NCBI GenBank assembly: GCA_024640955.1
Contig: JAHEDZ010000042.1
Coordinates: 160,302 to 214,977 of the forward strand
Direction of reading: 5' to 3'
Length of the DNA: 54,676 bases
DNA from: Oceanospirillaceae bacterium
GTDB lineage: Bacteria > Pseudomonadota > Gammaproteobacteria > Pseudomonadales > Balneatricaceae
Below are positions 27,775 through 36,440 of the stretch, piece by piece (positions within the stretch are counted from its first letter, which is position 1; every line of letters begins with the position of its first letter). A model generated the notes under the pieces. The model was not told where the DNA came from. It did not search any database and saw nothing but the letters and a program-made list of their open reading frames with translations. Both the position numbers and the translations under genes were made by a program.

Positions 27775-28803
27775 TCAAAATTCAACCGTTAAAATAATAG
27801 CGATAACCAAAACGGCGAGGAATACTGTCTCACCTACCATTAACGCCATCGGACGCCAGCCCATCTCGGCCAACTCTTTAAAGGACGATTTCATACCCAG
27901 CCCTACCATCGCGAGGACTAAACACCAGCGCGACGTCTCAACCATTGTAGAAGCAAACATAGTGGGGATGGCGCCAGCACTATTGAGAGCAACTACGAAT
28001 ATGAAGCCGAGCAGGAATAGTGGCAGAGGCGACTTACTTGTAGATGTACTGGTTTGATCAACGCCCCATTTTGCAACAACCAAAGAGATAACGATCACCA
28101 CGGGCACAAGTACGGAGACTCGGAGGAGTTTGGTAAAGGTTGCAATATCACCGATCTCATCCGACATCATGTATCCGGCACCAACCACTTGAGCAACATC
28201 ATGGATAGTTGCCCCAAGAAAAACTCCTGCAGCTTCGGGTGATAGATCCAAACTCGAGACGATCAACGGGTAGGCTATCATCGCGACCGTGCTCAGGGCA
28301 GTCACACAGACAACGGTAAATATGAGATTGCGCTCTGCATCTTTGTTCTGTGGCAGCACCGCCGAAACGGCAAGTGCGGCAGAGGCACCGCAAATGCCGA
28401 CTGAAGCTCCGGTTAAAACACTCTTCTCTTTAGAAAGTCCGAGTCGCGTTCCCAGGAAAACACCAAATAAAATAGTTGAAGGTACCCCCACAAGAACAAT
28501 CAAAATTGGCATTGGACCTAGACCCAGCAACTGCTCCACCGTGATACGTGCACCTAAAAGCGCGATTCCAAAACGCAGAACCGTCTTTGCACAGAACTGT
28601 ATACCCGCTGCGCAACTGCCTTCCGTCGACAAATAGTTAAGCGCCATACCCATCAGCAACGCGTAGAGGATTACCGGGCCACCGTAATGATCAGACACAA
28701 AAGTTGAAGCCATGCCGATCACAAGACAGAGTAAAAATCCCGGAACTAAAGTTTTGACCCTATCAATAAACTGGGCGCTGCGTCCTGCGGTGATAATTTT
28801 CAT
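27775..28803 (-). CDS. YeiH-family (TauZ/SuyZ-type) putative sulfate/sulfite exporter
   Basis: 342 residues with about 10 membrane helices, of the UPF0324/YeiH family (GASVGICGASAALAVSAVLP, ATIHDVAQVVGAGYM, FLGFIFV region). Homologues named TauZ, SuyZ or CuyZ accompany sulfonate desulfonation genes and are thought to export sulfate or sulfite. Its start overlaps the GntR gene stop by 4 bp (28800-28803), so both form an operon divergent from suyAB. The context fits removal of the sulfur product of SuyAB. Confidence 0.82.
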   Translation of the reverse strand: MKIITAGRSAQFIDRVKTLVPGFLLCLVIGMASTFVSDHYGGPVILYALLMGMALNYLSTEGSCAAGIQFCAKTVLRFGIALLGARITVEQLLGLGPMPILIVLVGVPSTILFGVFLGTRLGLSKEKSVLTGASVGICGASAALAVSAVLPQNKDAERNLIFTVVCVTALSTVAMIAYPLIVSSLDLSPEAAGVFLGATIHDVAQVVGAGYMMSDEIGDIATFTKLLRVSVLVPVVIVISLVVAKWGVDQTSTSTSKSPLPLFLLGFIFVVALNSAGAIPTMFASTMVETSRWCLVLAMVGLGMKSSFKELAEMGWRPMALMVGETVFLAVLVIAIILTVEF

Positions 28804-29528
28804 GTTAGCTCCGATAAATAACTGTGATTAGCGGTATGGCAAAGACTGATTCTTAACTCAACAGGCTGCGCGTTGTAGGTGTAAGCGATCCGTTTAACTC
28901 TCAACAATGGTGTTCCGAGTTCAACGTCTAGGTGCTCCGCCTGTAGTTGATTTGCGCTTACGGCTGTTAACCACTCACGCGCGGAGGTTACGGAGAAACC
29001 AAAGTCCTTCTCGTAGAGCTGATACAGCGTGTTAGGCAGCGGCAACGGATAATTATCCAAACCGGGTGTCAGACTCGAAGAGACCACTATTACTTCGGTG
29101 ATTACCGGAATGTTCTCAAGCGATCTATTGCGTTGAATCCGGATGACGCTCATCGATTCGATTAGGCCCAGATCCCGCGCCTCGCTCTCAGTCGCTGAAC
29201 CACTTGAAATGCTAACCAAGTGACTTTCGGGTATCTGTTTCTCATTGTTGGTGTCAACCATGTTGAGAAAATGAAAAAGCGAACGGTTCGCAGTGTGTTC
29301 AGTTACAAAGGTTCCACGCCCTTGGCTGCGACGCAGTAAGTTCTCCGAGGTCAGCTCATCAAGTGCCTTTCGGACTGTTCCTTGGCTCACCCCAAACTCA
29401 GCCGCCAGCAGCGCCTCACTCGGCAAAATACTACCCGGCGCCCAACTGCGATCTGTCAGGCGGGAGACCATCAGCTCTTTTACCTGTTGATAGAGCGGTT
29501 TAAAGCTCGGCGATTTTATTTCATCCAT
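28800..29528 (-). CDS. GntR/HutC-type regulator of sulfolactate genes (SuyR-like)
   Basis: 242 residues: winged HTH (about 12-78; LPSEALLAAEFGVSQGTVRK) and a UTRA ligand-binding domain (about 95-240). It is divergent from suyAB and the gap between them contains a palindromic operator-like site (29580-29600). Clearly paralogous with the regulator at 49348-50076, with near-identical HTH recognition regions (GVSQGTVRKALDE). Probably a repressor released by sulfolactate or a related sulfonate; the ligand is inferred from context. Confidence 0.88.
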   Translation of the reverse strand: MDEIKSPSFKPLYQQVKELMVSRLTDRSWAPGSILPSEALLAAEFGVSQGTVRKALDELTSENLLRRSQGRGTFVTEHTANRSLFHFLNMVDTNNEKQIPESHLVSISSGSATESEARDLGLIESMSVIRIQRNRSLENIPVITEVIVVSSSLTPGLDNYPLPLPNTLYQLYEKDFGFSVTSAREWLTAVSANQLQAEHLDVELGTPLLRVKRIAYTYNAQPVELRISLCHTANHSYLSELT

Positions 29529-29579
29529 TTTTTAGCAACCTATTGCTATCGATCGGCTTGGAGTGTATCGTAAATCTCA

Positions 29580-29600
29580 GTCTTATATAAGACATAAGAC
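29580..29600. promoter_or_regulatory. Operator-like palindrome with third half-site (SuyR)
   Basis: GTCTTATATAAGAC (29580-29593) is a perfect 14-bp palindrome and a further half-site ATAAGAC follows (29594-29600). Inside it, TTATATAAGACATAA (29583-29597) differs at one base from the site upstream of hpsR. Located 52 bp before suyR and 90 bp before suyA. Confidence 0.7.
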
Positions 29601-29690
29601 AAAAGATATATTTTAAAAGATAATTTTACGACACGACATGCCCTACATGCCGGGTCGTCAACCGATCGAAACTATTTTGAGGAAAGCGAG

Positions 29691-29978
29691 ATGAGTGAGA
29701 CCCACTTTTTGATCCACGACAAAGATGACGTCGTCGGCGTAGCAGTAGTAGAAAACATCAAGGCTGGCATGGATGTTGTTGGCTACAAGATGGATACAGA
29801 TGAGCAGGTAAACCTTAAAGCTCTGAGCGATATCCCATTGGGTCACAAAATCGCTTTGCGTGACCTCCTAGAGGGCGACACCATCATCAAATATGACGTG
29901 GATATGGGCCGTGTTGTTGCACCTATCAAAGCTGGTGAACACGTACACGTTCACAACGTTAAAACGAAGCGCTGGTAA
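29691..29978 (+). CDS. suyA: (R)-sulfolactate sulfo-lyase small subunit SuyA
   Basis: 95 residues, SAF-domain subunit of the UxaA-type lyase that splits (2R)-3-sulfolactate into pyruvate and sulfite. Features: FLIHDKDDVVGVAVVENI at the start and the conserved glycine-containing ends (AGEHVHVHNVKTKRW). A good Shine-Dalgarno (GAGG) lies before the ATG. Codon use is strongly biased to C-ending codons (CTG, ATC, AAC), suggesting high expression. Separated from suyB by 73 bp. Confidence 0.93.
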   Translation: MSETHFLIHDKDDVVGVAVVENIKAGMDVVGYKMDTDEQVNLKALSDIPLGHKIALRDLLEGDTIIKYDVDMGRVVAPIKAGEHVHVHNVKTKRW

Positions 29979-30051
29979 GCAATCGAGTCGCTGTAAAACC
30001 TATTTTCATAATTTGATTTAGCGCCTCTTCTGAGCGCACTGGGAGAATACA

Positions 30052-31218
30052 ATGAGTAATCCTACTTTTATGGGCTACCGCCGCGAAAATGGCCGCGTTG
30101 GCATCCGTAACCACGTCCTGATCCTGCCACTTGATGACATCTCGAACGCAGCCTGTGAAGCTGTAAGTAACAACATCAAAGGCACAACTGTTATCCCACA
30201 CGCCTACGGCCGCCTGCAGTTCGGCGCAGACCTTGAACTGCACTTCCGCACTATCATCGGCACCGGCGCAAACCCCAACGTAGCCGCAGTCGTTGTAATC
30301 GGCATCGAGCCAGGCTGGACAAACAAAGTTGTAGAAGGTATCGCGGCTACAGGTAAACCCGTCGCTGGTTTCTCAATTGAGCAGAACGGTGACATTAACA
30401 CCATCGCGGCTGCATCTCGTAAAGCTAAAGAGTTTGTTCATCATGCAACAGCATTGCAGCGCGAAGAGTGCCCAATCAGCGACCTGTGGGTTGCAACCAA
30501 GTGTGGTGAGTCAGATACAACGTCTGGCCTCTCAGCTAACCCTACAGTGGGTAACTTCATCGACAAAATGTACGAAATGGGCGCAACCCTCTGCTTCGGT
30601 GAGACTTCAGAGATCACTGGTGCGGAGCACATTGTTGCTGGCCGCGCTGAAACGCCTGAAGCAGCCGAGAAATTTATGAAAACTTGGTCTGCTTACAATG
30701 ACTTCATTCTTGCAGAGAAAACCGACGACCTGTCTGACTCTCAGCCAACTAAGGGCAACATCGAAGGTGGTCTGACGACTATCGAAGAGAAAGCACTGGG
30801 TAACGTACAGAAGATCGGTAAGAAAGCTAAATATGTTGACGTACTGGAACCCGCTGAAGCGCCAGCAAAAGGTTCTGGTCTGTACTTTATGGATACCTCA
30901 TCAGCTGCTGCGGAATGTAACACTCTACAGGCTGCTGCGGGCTACGTCCTTCACCTGTTCCCGACAGGTCAAGGCAACGTAATCGGCAATCCGATCATGC
31001 CGGTTATCAAGATTACTGGTAACCCACGTACAGTGCGCACCATGAGTGAGCACATCGACCTGGACGTGTCTGCTATCCTGCGTCACGAAATGACTCTGGA
31101 TCAGGCAGGTGATGCTCTAATCGCGGAAGCAATCGGTGCAGCAAACGGCCGTCATACCTCTGCAGAAGCACTCGGCCACGTTGAGTTCAGTCTCACTAAA
31201 CTGTACCGCAGTGCATAA
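30052..31218 (+). CDS. suyB: (R)-sulfolactate sulfo-lyase large subunit SuyB
   Basis: 388 residues, the UxaA-like catalytic subunit (altronate dehydratase family). It begins [20 protein letters not shown], has [10 protein letters not shown], the [15 protein letters not shown] segment and a typical C-terminal [10 protein letters not shown] region. With SuyA it forms the iron-dependent lyase releasing sulfite. Codon bias is as strong as in suyA. A terminator follows at 31242-31268, so the ComC gene downstream may depend on readthrough. Confidence 0.95.
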   Translation: MSNPTFMGYRRENGRVGIRNHVLILPLDDISNAACEAVSNNIKGTTVIPHAYGRLQFGADLELHFRTIIGTGANPNVAAVVVIGIEPGWTNKVVEGIAATGKPVAGFSIEQNGDINTIAAASRKAKEFVHHATALQREECPISDLWVATKCGESDTTSGLSANPTVGNFIDKMYEMGATLCFGETSEITGAEHIVAGRAETPEAAEKFMKTWSAYNDFILAEKTDDLSDSQPTKGNIEGGLTTIEEKALGNVQKIGKKAKYVDVLEPAEAPAKGSGLYFMDTSSAAAECNTLQAAAGYVLHLFPTGQGNVIGNPIMPVIKITGNPRTVRTMSEHIDLDVSAILRHEMTLDQAGDALIAEAIGAANGRHTSAEALGHVEFSLTKLYRSA

Positions 31219-31241
31219 ACTCCTTTCCCGTTGAAGAGTTT

Positions 31242-31268
31242 AAGGCGGTCAGATGACCGCCTTTTTTT
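31242..31268 (+). terminator. Terminator after suyB
   Basis: Stem AAGGCGGTC / GACCGCCTT, loop of four bases, followed by Ts. 23 bp past the suyB stop and 22 bp before the next gene. Confidence 0.9.
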
Positions 31269-31289
31269 GTTGTAGATTTCGGAGTCGCT

Positions 31290-32288
31290 ATGAGTCTAAT
31301 CCAAGCTGAATCTTTAGAGAGACTGCTAAAAGACATTTTGATTAAACACAACACATCCGAAGAGAATGCGCGCTGCGTTGCGAGTGCTCTTGTTGCAGCT
31401 GATGTAGATGGTCTTCACTCTCATGGGGCGGCACGCATATATGCCTATGCTAAACAAGCTCAGAACGGAAAGGTCGACGGATATGCTAAGCCTGTTTTGA
31501 CGCGCCCTGCAAGCAGCGTAGTTAAAGTTGATGCAGCCGGTGGTTTTGCTTATCCAGCAATAAATAAGGGTTTAAGTGCAGCTGCCGAAAACCTAGATCA
31601 GACGGGTATCGCTGTGCTGAATATTGGGCAATCGCACCACTCTGGTGCTATCGGCCAATTTATTGAGCCCTTAGCACGCCGGGGTTATGTGGTGATGGCC
31701 TTTTCAAATTCCACCTCGGCTATCGCACCGGCGGGCGGTATTCGCCCCCTCTTTGGCACCAACCCCATCGCATTTTCCTGCCCAAGAGAAAATACCGACC
31801 CCTTACTCATCGATCTCTCCTTAAGTAAAGTTGCTCGCGGAAAAATAAAACTGGCGTCTGATGCTGGAGAGAAAATTCCATTGGGCTGGGCAATAAACAC
31901 GCAAGGTGAGCCCACCAGCAATGCACAGGAAGCACTCGACGGTGCACTGTTGCCAATAGGTGACAGCAAAGGGGCGGCGCTAGCCATGATGCTAGAACTG
32001 CTCTGTGCAGGTTTAAGTGGATCCAACTTTGGCTATCAAGCTGGGTCTTTCTTTACTGAAAAGGGGCCACAACCAAGAATTGGCCAATTCTTTCTACTTA
32101 TCAATCCAGCGACTTTCAACCCTAACTTTGTTGGTCAGGCAGAGCAGCTCTTTATGGAGGTCCTATCGCAGCCGGGCACCCGACTACCCGGGAGCAACCG
32201 TCTAGAGCGCAGGCGTCAATCGCTGACTAATGGAATAGCTCTCGATCCTCGAGTACTAGCACAGTTGCACAGTTTAAATGCGACTTGA
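31290..32288 (+). CDS. comC: ComC-type (R)-sulfolactate dehydrogenase (Ldh2 family)
   Basis: 332 residues of the NAD(P)-dependent malate/lactate/ureidoglycolate dehydrogenase family 2. Family features: DVDGLHSHGAAR, NIGQSHHSGAIG and FSNSTSAIAPAGG, GDSKGAALAMMLELLCAGLSG (in parts). Next to SuyAB the known function is ComC, which interconverts sulfopyruvate and (R)-sulfolactate and can deliver the isomer used by SuyAB. A malate or lactate dehydrogenase cannot be excluded from sequence alone. The SlcC (S)-specific partner found in other bacteria is not in the window. Confidence 0.75.
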   Translation: MSLIQAESLERLLKDILIKHNTSEENARCVASALVAADVDGLHSHGAARIYAYAKQAQNGKVDGYAKPVLTRPASSVVKVDAAGGFAYPAINKGLSAAAENLDQTGIAVLNIGQSHHSGAIGQFIEPLARRGYVVMAFSNSTSAIAPAGGIRPLFGTNPIAFSCPRENTDPLLIDLSLSKVARGKIKLASDAGEKIPLGWAINTQGEPTSNAQEALDGALLPIGDSKGAALAMMLELLCAGLSGSNFGYQAGSFFTEKGPQPRIGQFFLLINPATFNPNFVGQAEQLFMEVLSQPGTRLPGSNRLERRRQSLTNGIALDPRVLAQLHSLNAT

Positions 32289-32318
32289 TGACACCCGTTT
32301 ACTAGCATCATTTAGATC

Positions 32319-32930
32319 CTAAACTGAGATACCCATGCGCTCTAGCGCTTTGAGTCGGTTTTGCTCTGCGCTGGCTTGGACCTCGTCATACATACTCTGA
32401 CAGTGGCTATCCATCGCGACCAGCAACGGACCAAACTCTTTGAGCTTGAATTTCCATAGACTTTCAGGGTTAAGGTCGTCCATATCAACATCTGTTAGCT
32501 GGTCAATCCAAGTGGTCTCGAGCGCTGCTGTGCCTCCAACGATTGCGAGATAGACGCCCCCGATACAGTTGAATGCATTGCGCGACTCTTCACCTAATCC
32601 GCCCTTACCAATAATGATCCTTACACCCTCTCGAGACATCAACGGTGAAGTAAAGCGCTCCATCCTCATCGAAGTTGTCGTTCCTACACAGACAATCTCA
32701 TATCCCGCCGGGCAATCATCACGTGGTTCAACTTTTCGCACATTAGGCGCAGTATGAATGACAGCATGTCCATTTAGATCAAACTTAGTCTGGCGCCCCT
32801 TATCAAACATATGAATTTGGGTCGCATCGCGAATACCATGCAGCCATCCGGTGAGCGTAACCGTATCGCCGATCTTCAACTGGCGAATAGACGCTTCAGA
32901 GCAGGGCATTTCAATCGTGTAGTGAGCCAT
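32319..32930 (-). CDS. Class I fumarase-like hydratase, beta subunit
   Basis: 203 residues, the C-terminal (beta) part of two-subunit class I fumarate/tartrate hydratases. Motifs: VTLTGWLHGIRDATQ, GTTTSMRMERFT, IIGKGGLGEESRNAF, GVYLAIVGGTAAL, FGPLLVAMDSHC. I start at the ATG at 32930 (MAHYTIE), which has AGAGGG at proper distance and lies 10 bp after the alpha gene stop; the longer start at 32963 would run into the alpha gene. Substrate (fumarate, tartrate, mesaconate or a sulfonated analogue) is not fixed by the sequence. Confidence 0.85.
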   Translation of the reverse strand: MAHYTIEMPCSEASIRQLKIGDTVTLTGWLHGIRDATQIHMFDKGRQTKFDLNGHAVIHTAPNVRKVEPRDDCPAGYEIVCVGTTTSMRMERFTSPLMSREGVRIIIGKGGLGEESRNAFNCIGGVYLAIVGGTAALETTWIDQLTDVDMDDLNPESLWKFKLKEFGPLLVAMDSHCQSMYDEVQASAEQNRLKALERMGISV

Positions 32931-32940
32931 TTGCTTCCCT

Positions 32941-33819
32941 CTAAAAACCGTACTCAACGCCACTAGGGGTGAAACGAGCCTGCGCGCGACGAGCGGAGTT
33001 ACACATAATATTCACAGCCACTGGATTCATCGTTATGTGGGTTGCCGCAGTTTCGACATGGACGGCGAACGCCGTACTATTGCCGCCGAGACCTTGAGCA
33101 CCTATCCCTAAACTGTTAACAGCCTCAGACAGCTCCCTTTCCAGCTTTGCACCCTCAGCATCATCACAGACCGATCCTAGTGGACGGCTGGCAGCGAGCT
33201 TCGCGATTTTGGTACACAGGTCTGAGGTTCCACCGACGCCAACTCCCACAATTGTTGGCGGGCAAACCTTTCCTCCGGCCTCCATCACTTTATCAATGAC
33301 AAATTTTTTGACACCGTTGATACCATCCGCCGGAATGCACATTTTCAGGAAGGAACCATTCTCCGAGCCGGAGCCTTTCGGCACCATATCAATGATGAGC
33401 AACTCAGGTTCGTCGCAAAAATCAACACTGATTACCGGAACGCGACGACCGCCGGACGTATGCTCATTTATGCGAGTAATCGGATGAACGACACTGGATC
33501 GCAGGGGGTGTTCTTTGGTTGCTCGCGTACAACCTCTCCTAATCGCCTCTTTGAGCTCATAGCCATCAACATCCACGCCGCGCCCTATCGTTATGTTGTA
33601 GATTGGTATTCCTGTATCCTGACACAGCAGATTGTTAGTCTCTTCAGCAACCGATATGTTTTCGACCATCGTAGCCAGTATGCGCTGGCCGGTAGGGTGC
33701 TGTTCTTGTTTGACTAGAGTATTGAACCCGCTTTTTACATCATCCGGTAAGATTTTTAGAGCGCGGATATAGAGTGTCTTGGCCGCCTCCTCAATCGCAT
33801 TAAGATCAACTTTCATCAC
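32941..33819 (-). CDS. Class I fumarase-like hydratase, alpha subunit
   Basis: 292 residues, the iron-sulfur (alpha) subunit of the class I hydratases. Cysteines near LLCQDTGIP (about 65), VISVDFCDEP / MCIPADG / VCPPTIVGVGVGGTSD fit the 4Fe-4S and active-site segments of FumA-type enzymes. Ends MNPVAVNIMCNSARRAQARF as in the family. It follows the TauE gene by 103 bp in the same direction and precedes the beta subunit. It is last but one in the LysR-headed run of genes. The usual reaction would be fumarate to malate. Confidence 0.85.
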   Translation of the reverse strand: MMKVDLNAIEEAAKTLYIRALKILPDDVKSGFNTLVKQEQHPTGQRILATMVENISVAEETNNLLCQDTGIPIYNITIGRGVDVDGYELKEAIRRGCTRATKEHPLRSSVVHPITRINEHTSGGRRVPVISVDFCDEPELLIIDMVPKGSGSENGSFLKMCIPADGINGVKKFVIDKVMEAGGKVCPPTIVGVGVGGTSDLCTKIAKLAASRPLGSVCDDAEGAKLERELSEAVNSLGIGAQGLGGNSTAFAVHVETAATHITMNPVAVNIMCNSARRAQARFTPSGVEYGF

Positions 33820-33922
33820 TACTCGAACCTAAAATATATGCTTCCTCAGATTATTAAATGAAATTTATCTAAAGCCTAACGATAAACATTTAAGATCTTC
33901 TGAAGCATCGCTTAAGTTTGGT

Positions 33923-34678
33923 TTATCGCAGCGTTGATACCAACAACCAGACACCGAAGCCTCCTACTAAGTACCACAGAAGGCGTTTGAACGTGTCAGC
34001 CGATAGACGGCTGGCAAGGGTTTGTCCAAACCACCCAGCCGCTAAAGCGGGAAGCGTGAACAGTGCGAGATAGGTCAGAACTGTCTGACTCAACAGCCCC
34101 GTTAACCCGTAGCCTAGCGGAACTAGCAGGCCGCTTAGCAGGTAAAAGCTGTGAAGCGTTGCCCGCAACTGCGGTGGCTCCCAACCACGTAACGAGCCAT
34201 AAACTGCAAATACAATACCGCGAAGCGCGTAAGCGCCACCTAAGACGCCTGCTAGGGCACCAAATACGTAACTCCATACATTCGCTGTCAGTGGTGCAGG
34301 TTTAAATGAGGATAGCGACCAGACCGCCAGCACGATCAACAAAGCTCCTAAAACCGTGCGAACAATACCCTCATCCAAAAGAGTCAGCAGGTAGATACCG
34401 ATAGGAAAGGTGACTAACGCAATTGATCCTGCTCGCTTGAGCGAACCAATGTTCACGTGTTTTCGTTCGCGCCACATACCGCCCACGGAGGTTATGATGG
34501 ATAACAGGAGAATGAGAGGGACGGCCTCCTTGATGGGCACCATCAGAGATAATATGGGTACAGCGATCAGGCCATCACCAAAGCCAAAGGCACCCCTAAC
34601 AAATAGGGCAAAGCAGATCACAACGAGCATCCAGAGCGTTGTAATACTCGTCGCTACTTCTAGGGCCTCATGCACCAA
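33923..34678 (-). CDS. TauE/SafE-family (TSUP) permease, putative sulfite/sulfonate exporter
   Basis: 251 residues with about eight membrane helices: GAFGFGDGLIAVPIL in helix 1-2 and FGALAGVLGGAYALRGI in the second half are the two inverted-repeat signatures of TSUP proteins. Members export sulfite or sulfoacetate (TauE, SafE); some import sulfonates. Its start overlaps the stop of the flavoprotein gene by 11 bp, so its synthesis is coupled to the SDH-like enzyme. That coupling is the main hint that the neighbouring enzymes release sulfite. Confidence 0.82.
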   Translation of the reverse strand: MVHEALEVATSITTLWMLVVICFALFVRGAFGFGDGLIAVPILSLMVPIKEAVPLILLLSIITSVGGMWRERKHVNIGSLKRAGSIALVTFPIGIYLLTLLDEGIVRTVLGALLIVLAVWSLSSFKPAPLTANVWSYVFGALAGVLGGAYALRGIVFAVYGSLRGWEPPQLRATLHSFYLLSGLLVPLGYGLTGLLSQTVLTYLALFTLPALAAGWFGQTLASRLSADTFKRLLWYLVGGFGVWLLVSTLR

Positions 34679-36440
34679 CAGTATCCGGTCTTCGCTGCAC
34701 CTTCGGAGCGGTCTCAGTGTAATCTTCGATTAGCGACTCACCCGGTTTGATGATATTGAACTCTACAGGGATCTGCTCAACCTCCAGACCAGTCTCTTGC
34801 AACTCTACTTGTGTGAAATAGGACTCATCTAGACTTCCGGGCTCAGGGAAATCCTCACGGAAATGGGCACCGCGTGAATTCTCACGTGCCAGGGCAGCTC
34901 GTGTAATTACCAGTGAGATCTCGATTAAATTGTAAAGATTGAGCCAATCATGCCAGGTCAGGTTGAAGACACGATTTTCCACTCCGATGTTTCCAGCCAA
35001 CAGACGCGATTTCAGGTTTTCAACTCGCTCTAAGCCTCTAGTCAAACCTATTCGATCGCGCATTACGCCGACATGTTCCCACATGATGTCCATCAGCTCT
35101 TCGCGCAACGCATGAACATTAACGTTTTCACCCTCCAAATTGAACGGCATCAGTGCTCTCTCAATCTCACGCTCAAGTACAACACTGTTCGGCTCCAGCA
35201 ACTCCGCGGTAGCCGCATACCCAGCCATTGCTTCGCCGGCCACCCCACCGAAAACGGTAGAGTTCGCTACACCGTTACCCCCCAGGCGATTAGCACCATG
35301 AATACCACCGGCATCCTCACCTGCTACAAAAAGGCCTTTAAGGCTAGTTTCTGTGTCGGTGTTACACACCACACCTCCCATGAGGTAGTGGGCTGTGGGT
35401 ACCACTTCGACTTTGCCGGCAGCAAGATCAAACCCACAGTCGGCACAGCGCTTCACCATTCCCTTGAACTTCTCTCGGACGTTATCAGGACCCAAGTGAC
35501 TCATAGAGATATGGACACCGCCGTTGGGTGTTGTGTTGCCCGCACGCATTTCGGCATAGATACCGCGACTCACAATATCACGGGTGGCACGCTCACCACG
35601 GTCGTCATACTTAAACATGAAGCGCTCACCCGCGCCGTTGTGCAGCTCACCACCCGCGCCTCTCAGGCCCTCTTCAAGGACGGTGCCAGTCATTCGAGTA
35701 TCCTTCCCGGCAAGCAGCCCAGTAGGGTGAAATTGGACCATTTCCATGTCACGCAGCGGCAAACCTGCACGCAGCGCCATAGAGAGACCATCCATACTTT
35801 TTTCGCCAGACGGCGTGTAATACTTGTACATAGTTGGGCCGGCGCCGGTGGCCAGAAGCACAGCTTTGGCTCTAACCAGCTTCATCGCGCCACTGCGCAT
35901 ATCAACCAAAAGTACACCGGAGATCCCAACACCATCCGCGCTTGGAATCAACGCTAGGGCTCTGTGCTCCTCTAGCTTTCTGATGGGACGGGCGAGCACT
36001 TGTTCCATCAGGCGGTTGATAATCTCAATCCCTGTTAAATCACCCTTGTGAACCGTGCGGTCAGCTGTCTGCCCAGCGAAAGCTTTGTGATGCAAGGTAC
36101 CGTCAGGTTCGCGATCAAAGAAACAACCTATCTCATTTTCCAGTTCGCGCACGCGCTCAACCGCGGTCTCACAGAGTTTCCAAGCCAGCTTCTGATTAGG
36201 TAGCCACTTCCCCCCCGCGATCGTGTCCATGAAGTGACGTTCCACACTATCGCTTGAACTTAGAGCAACGTTGTACCCCCCCTGCACCATGCGTGTACAG
36301 CCGCATTTACCCATCAGACCTTTTACCGCAATTGTAATCTCAAGCTCCGGGTTCGACTTGTAAGCATGGAGAGCTGCGAGCAGACCCGCGCCGCCTGATC
36401 CGAGAATTAAAATATCGGTATCGGTGGTTTGCACAGACAT
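34668..36440 (-). CDS. SDH/fumarate reductase-like flavoprotein subunit with Cys at the FAD-His position
   Basis: 590 residues of the SdhA/FrdA/NadB family. FAD-binding ILGSGGAG (12-19), QFHPTGL with the catalytic His, EGLRGAGGE, the RDIVSR catalytic Arg loop, PTAHYLMGG and LFVAGEDAGGIHGANRLGGN (in two parts) are all present. In SdhA/FrdA the FAD is bound covalently by His in (R)SHT; here the aligned segment is GKCGCTRMVQGG, with Cys48 instead. So FAD is non-covalent or bound through Cys. Probably oxidises succinate or a substituted succinate, with the adjacent SdhB, C and D-like proteins. The start overlaps the SdhC-like stop by one base (TAATG). Confidence 0.85.
   Translation of the reverse strand: MSVQTTDTDILILGSGGAGLLAALHAYKSNPELEITIAVKGLMGKCGCTRMVQGGYNVALSSSDSVERHFMDTIAGGKWLPNQKLAWKLCETAVERVRELENEIGCFFDREPDGTLHHKAFAGQTADRTVHKGDLTGIEIINRLMEQVLARPIRKLEEHRALALIPSADGVGISGVLLVDMRSGAMKLVRAKAVLLATGAGPTMYKYYTPSGEKSMDGLSMALRAGLPLRDMEMVQFHPTGLLAGKDTRMTGTVLEEGLRGAGGELHNGAGERFMFKYDDRGERATRDIVSRGIYAEMRAGNTTPNGGVHISMSHLGPDNVREKFKGMVKRCADCGFDLAAGKVEVVPTAHYLMGGVVCNTDTETSLKGLFVAGEDAGGIHGANRLGGNGVANSTVFGGVAGEAMAGYAATAELLEPNSVVLEREIERALMPFNLEGENVNVHALREELMDIMWEHVGVMRDRIGLTRGLERVENLKSRLLAGNIGVENRVFNLTWHDWLNLYNLIEISLVITRAALARENSRGAHFREDFPEPGSLDESYFTQVELQETGLEVEQIPVEFNIIKPGESLIEDYTETAPKVQRRPDTVGA

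Noticed and set aside
29629-29656. Direct repeat ACATGCC twice in the suyA leader
   Set aside because: Only seven bases long, with no palindrome or family match; likely chance.
30052-31218. Altronate dehydratase (uxaA)
   Set aside because: SuyAB belongs to the UxaA family; the split SAF subunit, ComC-type neighbour, SuyR-like regulator and exporter point to sulfolactate, and no hexuronate genes are nearby.
31685-32026. Long ORFs on strands opposite to real genes (for example inside comC, acs, crbS)
   Set aside because: They overlap well-supported genes, have low-complexity Ser/Arg/Pro-rich translations and no ribosome sites.
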